Positions 7,506 through 15,732 of a stretch of 64,000 nucleotides of DNA are shown in pieces. Origin of the DNA: JBFGCT01 sp963825565 (GTDB lineage: Bacteria > Actinomycetota > Acidimicrobiia > Acidimicrobiales > Ilumatobacteraceae); the NCBI GenBank assembly GCA_963825565.1, contig CAWGTW010000008.1, positions 133,898-197,897 on the forward strand. The letters are read 5' to 3'. The notes beneath the pieces are model-generated. The model saw only the letters and a program-made list of their open reading frames with translations, had not been told where the DNA came from and searched no databases. The position numbers were made by a program, and so were the translations under genes. Positions within the stretch are counted from its first letter, which is position 1, and every line of letters begins with the position of its first letter.

Positions 7506-8315
7506 TCACCGGCTCCACGAGCGGTCCTCGCGGTAGCGGCCGACCGCCAGCGGGGTCGACCACTGCCGGCGCTGGCGCCGGCTGGTCGTGCCGAGCACGA
7601 CGACGCCGGCGAGGATCAGCGCCGTGAGGCCGATCCCGATCGTCACCGTCCGCCAGTGGTTTGCCAGCCGGGCGAAGACGCCCATCCAGGTCGTGTCGGA
7701 CAACGCCGGCAACAGCGCGACCGGTACGAGGTAGCCGAAGAGGACCATCAGCACGCCGAGGGTCGCCAATCCGATGCCGAGCGCGAGCGTCGGCTCGCCG
7801 CGCTCGGGTCGCAGGATCACGCCGGCGAGCAGGGACAGCAGGCCGAGCGCGGCGGAGATGACGACGATCCAGCCGGCCGCCGAGTTGACGAACGCGATCG
7901 AGCCGACCTCCTGCACCGGCAGCGTGACCGGCTGCTGGAGCGCGACGAGCTCGTCGCGCACGATCAAGACCTGCTGGGGTCCCGTGATCCGTACCGGCTG
8001 GTCGCGCTCGCCGATCAGCCGGGCGTGGGCCTCGCCGACCGGATCGGAGAGCACCGCCGCGCCGGCCTCGAGGGTGGCGATCTGCTCGATGTACTCCTTG
8101 AGCTGTGCCGGCGACTGGTTGAGCACGGGTGCGTCGGCACCGGCGACGAGCGCGGCGATCTCGCCGCGGATCTCCTCGTCGCCGAGGATCGCTCGCGCCG
8201 TGCCCGTGTCCGAGGACGGCGAGAACGCGACCCGGCCGAGCCAGAAGAGGCTCGCCGCGAGCGCGAGGAAGACACCCGCCGCGATGAGGAGGACACCTGC
8301 CAGAGAACGCCGCAC
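7506..8315 (-). CDS. membrane protein with four predicted transmembrane helices
   Basis: A 269-residue protein from GTG 8315. Helix 1 is at about residues 5-28 (LAGVLLIAAGVFLALAASLFWLG). An outer loop of about 110 residues contains ARAILGDEEIRGEIAALVAG and SPAQLKEYIEQIA. Three further helices follow (GWIVVISAALGLLSLLAGVI, ALGIGLATLGVLMVLFGYLV, VTIGIGLTALILAGVVVL) and a basic cytosolic tail. The large extracytoplasmic loop between helices 1 and 2 resembles actinobacterial integral membrane proteins of unknown role. The longer open frame to 9116 is an antisense shadow of the neighbouring genes. The gene is divergent from the DUF983 gene with 39 bases between the two starts. Confidence 0.68.
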   Translation of the reverse strand: MRRSLAGVLLIAAGVFLALAASLFWLGRVAFSPSSDTGTARAILGDEEIRGEIAALVAGADAPVLNQSPAQLKEYIEQIATLEAGAAVLSDPVGEAHARLIGERDQPVRITGPQQVLIVRDELVALQQPVTLPVQEVGSIAFVNSAAGWIVVISAALGLLSLLAGVILRPERGEPTLALGIGLATLGVLMVLFGYLVPVALLPALSDTTWMGVFARLANHWRTVTIGIGLTALILAGVVVLGTTSRRQRRQWSTPLAVGRYREDRSWSR

Positions 8316-8354
8316 GGGGGAGAGTCTGACAAATCCCAGCCCTACGCTACGACC

Positions 8355-8783
8355 GTGACCCGTCCGAGCCTGTCGCAGATGCTCGTTCGGGGCGCCCGCT
8401 GGCGGTGTCCCTGGTGCGGCGGGCGGCGGGCGTTCTTCACCGGCTGGTTCGCCAAGGCGCCCTCGTGCCGGTCGTGCGGGCTGCGATGGCGGCGCGGCGA
8501 TGTCGGCTTCGAGCTCGGCGCGGCGGCGGTCTCGGCGATCATCGTGATGGGGCCGCTGATGCTCGCCCTCGGCGTCGGCGTGGCGCTGACGTGGCCCGAC
8601 GTCGCGGTCGTTCCGCTGCTCGCCGTCCTCGGGAGTGGTGCGGTGGTGCTGCCGATCCTGCTGTACCCGGTGTCGCACACGTTGTGGCAGGCGCTCGATC
8701 TGGCGATGCGGCCGGTGTCGAGCGACGACTTCGACCTCGAGGTGATCGGTCGTTCTCTCGACGTTCGTTCCGAAGATACTTGA
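8355..8783 (+). CDS. DUF983 zinc-ribbon membrane protein
   Basis: A 142-residue protein starting at GTG 8355. The N terminus has two paired cysteine motifs (RCPWCGGRRAFFTGWF and SCRSCGLRW), giving a CxxC...CxxC zinc ribbon at about residues 17-42. Two transmembrane helices follow (about 55-78 and 83-105), and a cytosolic tail with SSDDFD. This is the DUF983 architecture; the family function is unknown. The TGA stop at 8781-8783 lies two bases before the recA SOS box. The promoter of recA therefore begins essentially inside the end of this gene. Confidence 0.78.
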   Translation: MTRPSLSQMLVRGARWRCPWCGGRRAFFTGWFAKAPSCRSCGLRWRRGDVGFELGAAAVSAIIVMGPLMLALGVGVALTWPDVAVVPLLAVLGSGAVVLPILLYPVSHTLWQALDLAMRPVSSDDFDLEVIGRSLDVRSEDT

Positions 8784-8784
8784 A

Positions 8785-8798
8785 CGAACGATTGTTCG
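8785..8798. promoter_or_regulatory. LexA-binding SOS box upstream of recA
   Basis: CGAACGATTGTTCG is a perfect match to the actinobacterial SOS operator core GAACN4GTTC. It is 124 bases upstream of the recA ATG and is followed by a plausible -10 hexamer (TACACT, about 8803-8808). LexA binding here would block recA transcription until DNA damage. Confidence 0.88.
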
Positions 8799-8922
8799 TT
8801 GGTTACACTGCTGTCGTTCCTCGTCGACCCGGCTGTGACACCCCTTCCGTACGGTGCTCAGCGACAACCGATTCCCATCCCCCCCCTGAGACACCACCTC
8901 GAGTACAGGAAAGAGACGACCT

Positions 8923-9999
8923 ATGAGCAGCACCAGTGGCAGCGATCGTGAGAAGGCCCTCGACATGGCGCTGGCCCAGATCGACAAGCAGTTCGGCGCC
9001 GGCGCCATCATGAAGATGGGGGAGCGGACCAACATGGCGATCGAGGCGATCCCGACCGGCGCGCTGTCGCTCGACCTCGCGCTCGGCGTCGGTGGCCTGC
9101 CCCGTGGCCGGGTCACCGAGATCTACGGCCCCGAGTCGTCGGGCAAGTCGACCCTCGCGATGCACGTTGTCGCGGAGGCCCAGCGCAACGGCGGTGTGTG
9201 CGCCTACATCGATGCCGAGCACGCGATGGACCCGGTGTATGCCGCGGCGATCGGGGTCGACGTCGACCAGTTGCTGATCTCCCAGCCCGACACCGGCGAG
9301 CAGGCGCTCGAGATCTGCGACATGTTGACCCGTTCCGGGGCGATCGACGTCATCGTGATCGACTCGGTGGCCGCACTGACGCCGCGAGCCGAGATCGAGG
9401 GCGAGATGGGCGACACCCACGTCGGCCTCCAGGCCCGCCTGATGAGCCAGGCGCTGCGCAAGCTGACCGGCAACCTGAGCAAGACCAACACCGTGGCGAT
9501 CTTCATCAACCAGCTGCGCGAGAAGATCGGCGTGATGTTCGGCTCGCCGGAGACCACGCCGGGTGGCCGGGCGCTGAAGTTCTACTCGTCGGTGCGGCTC
9601 GACATCCGTCGCATCGAGGCGCTGAAGGACGGCGCCGAGGTGGTCGGCAACCGCACCAGGGTGAAGGTCGTCAAGAACAAGGTGTCGCCGCCGTTCCGCC
9701 AGGCCGAGTTCGACATCATGTACGGGCAGGGGATCAGCCGCGAGGGGTCGCTGATCGACATGTCGGTCGACCTCGGCATCGTCAAGAAGTCCGGGGCCTG
9801 GTTCACCTACGAGGGCGAGCAGCTCGGCCAGGGCCGGGAGAACGCCAAGAACTACCTCAAGCAGAACCCCGAGGTGATGATGGAGATCAGCGACAAGGTG
9901 CTCACCGCTGCCGGTCTCAAGGAGCCCGACCCGGGGTTGGCCGAGGAGCTGGTCGAGGCGTTCACCGAGGTCGACGAGGCCCCGATCGAACTCGACTGA
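8923..9999 (+). CDS. recA: recombinase A
   Basis: A 358-residue RecA of normal length. The Walker A motif GPESSGKST is at about residues 69-77 and the Walker B region is DVIVIDSVAAL. Loop 1 contains AEIEGEMGDTHVGLQARLMSQALRKL and loop 2 follows INQLREKIGVMFGSPETTPGG. RecA forms the nucleoprotein filament for homologous recombination and acts as the co-protease that triggers LexA self-cleavage. The ATG at 8923 has an AGGAAAGAG ribosome-binding site. It is controlled by the SOS box at 8785-8798. The usual actinobacterial partner recX does not follow; an unrelated convergent membrane gene lies 25 bases downstream. Confidence 0.98.
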   Translation: MSSTSGSDREKALDMALAQIDKQFGAGAIMKMGERTNMAIEAIPTGALSLDLALGVGGLPRGRVTEIYGPESSGKSTLAMHVVAEAQRNGGVCAYIDAEHAMDPVYAAAIGVDVDQLLISQPDTGEQALEICDMLTRSGAIDVIVIDSVAALTPRAEIEGEMGDTHVGLQARLMSQALRKLTGNLSKTNTVAIFINQLREKIGVMFGSPETTPGGRALKFYSSVRLDIRRIEALKDGAEVVGNRTRVKVVKNKVSPPFRQAEFDIMYGQGISREGSLIDMSVDLGIVKKSGAWFTYEGEQLGQGRENAKNYLKQNPEVMMEISDKVLTAAGLKEPDPGLAEELVEAFTEVDEAPIELD

Positions 10000-10024
10000 G
10001 CACGCACGGCCGACCGGGCGCCGG

Positions 10025-10441
10025 TCACTTGAAGACCGAGCCGCCCGGCTGGAACACCATCAGGTAGAGGGCGACGACGAGGAGCAGGTGGGTGCTCCCG
10101 ACGCCTGCCGTCATCTTCGACCGTGCCGACGCGCCGGGGTCGGCGATCGCCGGGCGGATCAGGAACCAGCTGATCACCAGCGTGGCCAACCAGACGATGA
10201 TCGACCCGGTCATCCACCACGTCTCGGCCAGGTCGTACTCGCCGATCCCTGCCAACCCCATGCCGAGGACCCACAGGGCGACGAGCGACGGGAACACGAA
10301 TCGCATGTGCAGCGTCGCGATCGTCCGGGTCTCGCCGGCCCGCTGGAGGCGCGGGTACAAGAACAGCGGGCCGAACGCCCCGATCGCCGCGAGCACGTGG
10401 AGCAGCCCGAAGACCTGATACGTCGTCGAGATCGGGAGCAC
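10025..10441 (-). CDS. DUF2269-like four-helix membrane protein
   Basis: A protein of about 138 residues with four hydrophobic helices: VFGLLHVLAAIGAFGPLFLY, FVFPSLVALWVLGMGLAGI, WWMTGSIIVWLATLVISWFL and STHLLLVVALYLMVF. The first helix with its internal His and the short loops resemble DUF2269 integral membrane proteins. GTG 10441 places the first helix at the N terminus; GTG 10489 is also possible and would add an Arg-rich stretch of 16 residues. It converges on recA and occupies the place where recX often sits in relatives. Confidence 0.6.
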   Translation of the reverse strand: MLPISTTYQVFGLLHVLAAIGAFGPLFLYPRLQRAGETRTIATLHMRFVFPSLVALWVLGMGLAGIGEYDLAETWWMTGSIIVWLATLVISWFLIRPAIADPGASARSKMTAGVGSTHLLLVVALYLMVFQPGGSVFK

Positions 10442-10526
10442 GGCGAGCACTGGCGCCGGACGATACCGGCGCCGATACCCGCCCGGCACGACGACCGAGG
10501 GGCGATCCCGGCCGACGCACGACGGG

Positions 10527-10811
10527 TCAGCAGGTGACCACGAGGTGGAACGCCCGGTCCTGGAAGCTCGGCGGCACGCCGTCGTTGCTCTCGGTGATCA
10601 CCCGCACCGTGTCGTTGGCGGGAAGCACGGTGTCGATCACGCCGGCCGGCTCCCCGCTGTTGCTGCCGATCGTCGCCGTGTAGGCGCAGTCTGTGACGTT
10701 GCGGTTGAACCGCACGTTGTAGACGCCTGCGCTCGTTCGCGTCACCGACACGACGCGCGACCCGCGCAGCAGGGTTCCGTCGCCTCGAACCTCGGCCCAT
10801 CGACGCTTCAT
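10527..10811 (-). CDS. small beta-rich protein of unknown function
   Basis: A 94-residue protein from ATG 10811 with a good GAGGTC ribosome-binding site seven bases upstream. It begins MKRRWAEVRGDGTLLRGSRV and continues with SAGVYNVRFNRNVTDCAYTA, then alternating short strands ending FHLVVTC. The pattern (R/K-R-W-A-x-V, a gly-rich turn, YxVxFxRxVxxCAYxATIG) is one I have seen in small actinobacterial proteins and in C-terminal modules of tail-fibre-like proteins. The two Cys residues could form a disulfide. No signal peptide is visible. It is divergent from miaB. Confidence 0.62.
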   Translation of the reverse strand: MKRRWAEVRGDGTLLRGSRVVSVTRTSAGVYNVRFNRNVTDCAYTATIGSNSGEPAGVIDTVLPANDTVRVITESNDGVPPSFQDRAFHLVVTC

Positions 10812-10896
10812 TGTTGACCTCTGTTCGGCGAAGCGCGCGCAGATTCGAACCTACGCCCGTGATCGTGTCCGTGGGCCGGCCGTTAGCCTCTATCCG

Positions 10897-12318
10897 ATGC
10901 CCCGCAGCTACGTCGTGCGCACCTACGGGTGCCAGATGAACGAGCACGACTCCGAGCGGATCGCCGGGCTGCTCGAGGCCGACGGCCTCGTACGCGCCGA
11001 GACCGAGGCCGAGGCCGACGTCGTCGTATTGAACACCTGCTGCATCCGCGAGAACGCCGACAACAAGCTGTACGGCAACCTCGGACACCTCAAGACCTGG
11101 AAGGCCAAGCGCGATGGTCGCCAGATCGTCGTCTCCGGTTGCCTCGCCCAGAAGGACCGCGACACCGTCGCCGTGCGCGCCGGCCACGTCGACGTCGTGA
11201 TGGGAACGCACAACGTCCATCGCGCCGCCGAGTTGCTCACCCAAGCGCGTTCGTCGGCGACGCCGATCACCGAGATCCTCGAAGCGGCGGTGATCGACGA
11301 CCACGCCCTGTTCCCGTCTGCGCTGCCGGCGCGACGGGAGACGTCCTACAACGGGTGGGTCACGATTCAGATCGGCTGCGACAACAGCTGTGCGTTCTGC
11401 ATCGTCCCGGCGGTGCGCGGCGAGGAGATCAGCCGCCCGTTCACCGACGTCCTCGCCGAGGTCGAGCAGCTCGCCGCCGACGGTGTCACCGAGGTGACGC
11501 TGCTCGGACAGAACGTCAACAGCTACGGCCGCGACCTCCAGCTCGCAGCGCGCCAGGCGGGCGACGACGAGGCTCGCCTCCGCCCGCTGTTCGCCGAATT
11601 GCTGCGCGCCGTCGGCGCGGTCGAAGGGATCCGTCGGGTGCGCTACACCAGCCCCCACCCCAAGGACATGCGGCCCGAGACGTTCGCCGCGATGGCCGAG
11701 ACCAAGGCGGTCTGCGAGCATCTCCACTACCCGCTCCAGTCGGGCAGCGATCGCGTCCTGGCGCTGATGCACCGCGGGTACAGCGCGGAGCGGTATCTCG
11801 ATCGGCTGGCCGAGGCCCGGCGGGTGGTGCCCGACCTCGCCGTGTCGACCGACATCATCGTCGGCTTCCCGGGTGAGACCGAGCACGATTTCGAGCGCAC
11901 GCTGGAGGTCGCGGCTGCCGCGGTGTACGACTACGCGTACACGTTCGTGTTCTCGCCGCGTCCCGGCACCGAGGCCGCCGGGATGACCGCCGACTTCGTC
12001 GACCCGGCGGTTGCCAGCGAGCGCTTCCAGCGACTGCGGATCGTGATCGAGCACGCCGCGCTGCAGCGCCACGAGGCCCGCGTTGGCCTGATCGAGGAGG
12101 TGCTGGTCGAGGGGCCGAGCAAGAAGGACCCGACGGTGCTCAGCGGTCGGACCCGTCAGAACAAGCTCGTCCACTTCGTGGCTCCCGCACCGGTCCGGAA
12201 CGGGAGCTACGCCCGCGTCGAGGTGACCAGGGCGGCGCCGCACCATCTCGTCGGCGAGTGGGTCGACCTGCTCGCCGAACCGACGCATCGCGTTCGGATT
12301 CCCGTCGCATCGGTCTGA
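10897..12318 (+). CDS. miaB: tRNA-2-methylthio-N6-dimethylallyladenosine synthase
   Basis: A 473-residue radical-SAM methylthiotransferase. The N-terminal MTTase domain has the three cluster cysteines in VVRTYGCQMNEHDSERI, VVLNTCCIRENAD and VVSGCLAQKD. The radical SAM motif is CDNSCAFC within TIQIGCDNSCAFCIVPAVRG. The TRAM domain is at the C terminus (VGLIEEVLVEGPSKKDPTVLSGRTRQN). It adds a methylthio group at C2 of i6A37 in tRNAs reading UNN codons. The substrate-forming enzyme MiaA is encoded three genes downstream. It starts at ATG 10897 with the typical MPRSYVVRTYGCQ N terminus. Confidence 0.96.
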   Translation: MPRSYVVRTYGCQMNEHDSERIAGLLEADGLVRAETEAEADVVVLNTCCIRENADNKLYGNLGHLKTWKAKRDGRQIVVSGCLAQKDRDTVAVRAGHVDVVMGTHNVHRAAELLTQARSSATPITEILEAAVIDDHALFPSALPARRETSYNGWVTIQIGCDNSCAFCIVPAVRGEEISRPFTDVLAEVEQLAADGVTEVTLLGQNVNSYGRDLQLAARQAGDDEARLRPLFAELLRAVGAVEGIRRVRYTSPHPKDMRPETFAAMAETKAVCEHLHYPLQSGSDRVLALMHRGYSAERYLDRLAEARRVVPDLAVSTDIIVGFPGETEHDFERTLEVAAAAVYDYAYTFVFSPRPGTEAAGMTADFVDPAVASERFQRLRIVIEHAALQRHEARVGLIEEVLVEGPSKKDPTVLSGRTRQNKLVHFVAPAPVRNGSYARVEVTRAAPHHLVGEWVDLLAEPTHRVRIPVASV

Positions 12319-12408
12319 CGACGGAGATTCGCCCGCCCTGCGCTCGGCTCGCGGGGTCGGGCGCCGAGGGCTCGCCGTTCGCACCTGGGGCGGTAGCGTC
12401 GGTCGGCG

Positions 12409-12711
12409 ATGACCGATCAGGCGACCGACCCGCAGCTCGCGGAGTATCGAGCGAGCATCGACAACATCGATGCGGCGCTGGTTCACCTGCTGGCCGAGCG
12501 GTTCAAGATCACCAAGGCGGTCGGCCGGTACAAGGCCGACGCCGATCTCCCGGCGGCCGACCCGGCGCGTGAGCAGGTGCAGATCGCCCGGCTGCGTGCG
12601 CTCGCAGAGGAGTCGGGGCTCGATCCCGTGTTCACCGAGCAGTTCCTTCGCTTCATCGTGGCCGAGGTCATCCACCACCATCAGCGGATCGCGGAGGGTG
12701 AGCGCCTCTGA
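12409..12711 (+). CDS. AroQ-type chorismate mutase
   Basis: A 100-residue all-helical protein with the AroQ pattern: YRASIDNIDAALVHLLAERFKITKAVGRYKAD, then PAREQVQIARLRALAEESGLD and FLRFIVAEVIHHHQRI. The first-helix Arg, the Lys of VGRYKA and the Gln/Glu pairs correspond to active-site positions in the EcCM fold. It converts chorismate to prephenate for Phe and Tyr synthesis. The ATG at 12409 is preceded by a weak GTCGGCG. It sits two bases before miaA, so it belongs to the miaA-dapF-hflX-dapC transcript. aroG for the start of the same pathway is at 41708-43057. Confidence 0.88.
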   Translation: MTDQATDPQLAEYRASIDNIDAALVHLLAERFKITKAVGRYKADADLPAADPAREQVQIARLRALAEESGLDPVFTEQFLRFIVAEVIHHHQRIAEGERL

Positions 12712-12713
12712 AC

Positions 12714-13619
12714 GTGCGCCGTGTCGCCATCGTCGGCTCGACGGCATCGGGGAAGTCGGCGGTCGCTCTCGCCGTCGCCCGCCGACTCGGCGACGTCCAC
12801 CTCGTGTCGGTCGACAGCATGCAGGTGTATCGGGGGATGGACATCGGGACGGCCAAGCCGACCCCGGCAGAACAGCGCGAGGTGCCCCACCACTGCATCG
12901 ACCTCGTCGAGCCGACGGTCGAGTTCACCGTCGCCGAGTTCCGAACGGCATACCGGCGGGCGCAGGGGGAGATCGCCGCCGCCGATGGGCGAGCGCTGCT
13001 CGTCGGCGGTACCGGTCTGTATCACCGGGTCGTGATCGACGAGTTCGATCTCCCCGGTGAATGGCCCGAGGTTCGCGCCGAGCTCGAGCGCGAGCCCGAC
13101 ACGAGCGCCCTGCACGCACGGCTGGCGGTGCTCGATCCGCCGGCCGCAGCGAAGATCGAACCGGCCAACCGCCGTCGGATCGTCCGCGGCCTGGAGGTGA
13201 CCCTGGGCAGCGGCCGGCGGTTCAGCTCCTTCGGCCCTGGCGTCGATGCGTATCCGCCGAGTGACGTGGTCCAGATCGGCATCCGCCGGCCCCGCGACGT
13301 CATCGCCCGGCGGGTCGGCGACCGGGTACGGCGGATGGTCGAGATCGGTCTCGTGGCCGAGGTCGCCGCGCTCGCCGGCCGGGGCTTGTCCAGGACGGCT
13401 GGTCAGGCGCTCGGCTACAAGGAGATCGTCGACCATCTCGAGGGCCGCCTCGGCCTGGAGGAGGCGGTCGAGACGATCATCACCCGCACCCGCCAGTTCG
13501 CCGTGCGCCAGGAGCGATGGTTCCGTCGCGATCCCCGCGTACGCTGGATCGATGTCGGTGACGACCCCGTCGCAGCGGTTGCGCCGGTGGTGATCGAGGT
13601 CCTCGACGGGAGCCCATGA
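12714..13619 (+). CDS. miaA: tRNA dimethylallyltransferase
   Basis: A 301-residue protein starting at GTG 12714. The P-loop is VAIVGSTASGKSAVALA. It is followed by LVSVDSMQVYRGMDIGTAKP, the conserved catalytic Asp and tRNA-contact motif, then VPHHCIDLVEP, LLVGGTGLYHR and the C-terminal RTRQFAVRQERWFRRDP. It transfers a dimethylallyl group to N6 of A37 in tRNAs, creating the MiaB substrate. The stop overlaps the dapF start by four bases (ATGA). The insert between GGTGLYHR and the next motif is short compared with E. coli MiaA. Confidence 0.95.
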   Translation: MRRVAIVGSTASGKSAVALAVARRLGDVHLVSVDSMQVYRGMDIGTAKPTPAEQREVPHHCIDLVEPTVEFTVAEFRTAYRRAQGEIAAADGRALLVGGTGLYHRVVIDEFDLPGEWPEVRAELEREPDTSALHARLAVLDPPAAAKIEPANRRRIVRGLEVTLGSGRRFSSFGPGVDAYPPSDVVQIGIRRPRDVIARRVGDRVRRMVEIGLVAEVAALAGRGLSRTAGQALGYKEIVDHLEGRLGLEEAVETIITRTRQFAVRQERWFRRDPRVRWIDVGDDPVAAVAPVVIEVLDGSP

Positions 13620-14413
13620 GCATTCGACTCACCAAACACCACGGCCTCGGCAACGACTTCCTCGTCGCGTTCCACCCCGGCGTCGAAGACCTCGCGGAGC
13701 TGGCCCGCCGCGTGTGCGACCGCCGCCGGGGGATCGGTGCGGACGGCCTGCTCGTCGCGGAGTCGGCCCCCGGCTACGCCGCCCGGATGGAGCTCTACAA
13801 CGCCGACGGTTCGCGCGCCGAGATGAGCGGCAACGGCATCCGGTGCTTCGCCCAGGCGCTCGCCGACCGGCGAGGCGACCTCGGTCCGCAGCGCATCCTG
13901 ACCGATGCCGGCGACCGCCTGGTCACGCTGCGCACCACCGACGACCCGCATACGCTGATGGTCACCGTGGAGATGGGCGCCATCGCTCCACTCGGCGAGC
14001 CGGACGGCTGGGACGCGCTCGGTTGCCACCCCGACCGCCCGGTCATGCACCTCAGCCTCGGCAACCCGCACTCGGTCGTCGGTGTCGACGACGTCGAGGT
14101 CGTCGACCTCGCCGAGCTCGGGAGCAAGGTGCCCCAGGTCAACCTCGAGGTCGTCCACCCGGGTCCGGAGACGAACGCGGTGACGATGCGCGTCCATGAG
14201 CGCGGGGTGGGGATCACCGAGGCATGCGGCACGGGCGCCTGCGCGGTCGCCCATGCCAGCCTGGCGTGGGGGCTGGTCGCCGCCGCCGGCGACGGCGTGC
14301 TCGTGCACATGGACGGCGGCACGGCGAGCGTGTGCTTCGATCCGGCCGTGCCGGCGACCGCCCTGCTGACCGGCCCCGCCGTCCACATCGCGACGATCGA
14401 CCTGCCCCGATGA
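13616..14413 (+). CDS. dapF: diaminopimelate epimerase (first catalytic Cys replaced by Ser)
   Basis: A 265-residue protein with the DapF fold: FTKHHGLGNDF-like start (LTKHHGLGNDFLVAF), CDRRRGIGADGLL, NADGSRAEMSGNGIRC and GITEACGTGACAVA. The enzyme interconverts LL- and meso-diaminopimelate for lysine and peptidoglycan synthesis, using two Cys residues as acid and base. The second (Cys of EACGTGACA) is present. The first, normally Cys in the MCGNG motif, is Ser here (EMSGNG); the following Cys of GIRC is kept. The gene overlaps both miaA and hflX by four bases. With dapC two genes downstream, a role in lysine/DAP synthesis is well supported. Confidence 0.93.
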   Translation: MSIRLTKHHGLGNDFLVAFHPGVEDLAELARRVCDRRRGIGADGLLVAESAPGYAARMELYNADGSRAEMSGNGIRCFAQALADRRGDLGPQRILTDAGDRLVTLRTTDDPHTLMVTVEMGAIAPLGEPDGWDALGCHPDRPVMHLSLGNPHSVVGVDDVEVVDLAELGSKVPQVNLEVVHPGPETNAVTMRVHERGVGITEACGTGACAVAHASLAWGLVAAAGDGVLVHMDGGTASVCFDPAVPATALLTGPAVHIATIDLPR

Positions 14414-15732
14414 GCACGCCCTACGACGAGGCGCTGTCGAGCACCCTGATCGACCGCACGATCCGGGAGAAGATCGTCCTGGTCGGCGTGACGCTGCCGG
14501 GCGACGACGAGGACACGACCGAGGCCAGCCTCGACGAGCTGGAGCTGCTCGTCGACACCGCGGGAGCCGACGTCGTCGGGCGCATGGTGCAGCGGCGTTC
14601 CGCCCCCGACCACACTTGGTTCATCGGCAAGGGCAAGGCCGAGGAGCTGAGGCAGCTGTGCCTGGCGGTCGACGCCGACACGGTCGTGTTCGACAACGAG
14701 CTGTCGCCGGGCCAGCAATTCAACCTGGAAAAGCTCCTCGGGCGGACGGCGATCGACCGCACCGCGGTGATCCTCGACATCTTCGGGCAGAACGCGCACA
14801 CCCTGGAGGGCAAGGCGCAGGTCGAGCTCGCACTCCTGCGCTACCGGCTGCCCCGCCTGCGGCGGGGTGCGAAGGCGAAGTTGTCCCAGCAGCGCGGCGG
14901 TGTCGGGGCGCGGTTCGGCGGTGGCGAGACGCAGACCGAGACCGACCGCCGGCGGATCATGCGCCGGATCACCAAGCTCGAGCGCGACCTCGACGCGTTG
15001 ACCGCGACCCGCTCGCTGCAGCGCAAGGGTCGGGACCGCAGCGGGCTGGCTGCGGTGGCGATCGTCGGGTACACGAACGCCGGCAAGTCGACCCTCCTCA
15101 ACCGGCTGACCGACTCGGGTGTCCTCGTCGAGGACCGGCTGTTCGCCACGCTCGATCCGACGACGCGGCGGTTGTCGTTGCCCGGCGGTGAGCCCGTGCT
15201 GCTGTCCGACACGGTCGGCTTCATCAGCCGGCTCCCGCACGGGCTCGTCGAATCGTTCAAGGGCACGCTCGAAGTGGCGGCGCAGGCGGACTACCTCGTC
15301 CACGTCGTCGACGCCAGCGCAGCCGACCCCGGCGCGCAGATCGATGCCGTGCGCGAGGTGCTCACCGAGATCGACGCCGCCGCAGTGCCCGAGCTGATCG
15401 TGTTCAACAAGTCCGACCTGGCACCGGGACGGTCCAAGGAGCTCGTCGCCGAGCATCCCGGGTCGGTGGCGATCAGCGCGACGACCGGTGACGGCATCGA
15501 CCGGTTCCTGGTCGCGCTGTCCGACCGGCTGCGGGCGATGGCGGTCGTGTACGAGCTCGTCGTCCCGTTCGACCGCGGCGACGTGCTCGCCTCGATCCAC
15601 CGTGAGGGGGAGGTCGTGTCGGTCGGTGATCATGCCGACCACTGGACGGTCAGGGCGCGGCTGTCGGACGCCTCGGCGGGTCGGCTGGGGGAGTACGTGC
15701 GCCCCGCTTCGGGTCCGGTGACGGGCCGATGA
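14410..15732 (+). CDS. hflX: ribosome-associated GTPase HflX
   Basis: A 440-residue GTPase. The N-terminal HflX domain contains ELELLVDTAGADVVGRMVQRR, YFIGKGKAEEL-like TWFIGKGKAEEL, FDNELSPGQQFNLEK and the LEGKAQVELALLRYRLPRL helix with SQQRGGVGARFGGGETQTE. The G domain has G1 VGYTNAGKSTL, G2/G3 with ATLDPTTRR and LLSDTVGF, G4 FNKSDL and G5 SATTGDG. HflX binds the 50S subunit and splits stalled or stress-inactivated ribosomes. The start ATG 14410 overlaps the dapF stop by four bases; the longer upstream frame is shadow. Its stop overlaps the aminotransferase start in the same way. Confidence 0.95.
   Translation: MSTPYDEALSSTLIDRTIREKIVLVGVTLPGDDEDTTEASLDELELLVDTAGADVVGRMVQRRSAPDHTWFIGKGKAEELRQLCLAVDADTVVFDNELSPGQQFNLEKLLGRTAIDRTAVILDIFGQNAHTLEGKAQVELALLRYRLPRLRRGAKAKLSQQRGGVGARFGGGETQTETDRRRIMRRITKLERDLDALTATRSLQRKGRDRSGLAAVAIVGYTNAGKSTLLNRLTDSGVLVEDRLFATLDPTTRRLSLPGGEPVLLSDTVGFISRLPHGLVESFKGTLEVAAQADYLVHVVDASAADPGAQIDAVREVLTEIDAAAVPELIVFNKSDLAPGRSKELVAEHPGSVAISATTGDGIDRFLVALSDRLRAMAVVYELVVPFDRGDVLASIHREGEVVSVGDHADHWTVRARLSDASAGRLGEYVRPASGPVTGR

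Noticed and set aside
10210..12747. An 845-codon open frame antisense to miaB
   Set aside because: Shadow frame in GC-rich DNA; no motifs, and miaB on the other strand is certain.
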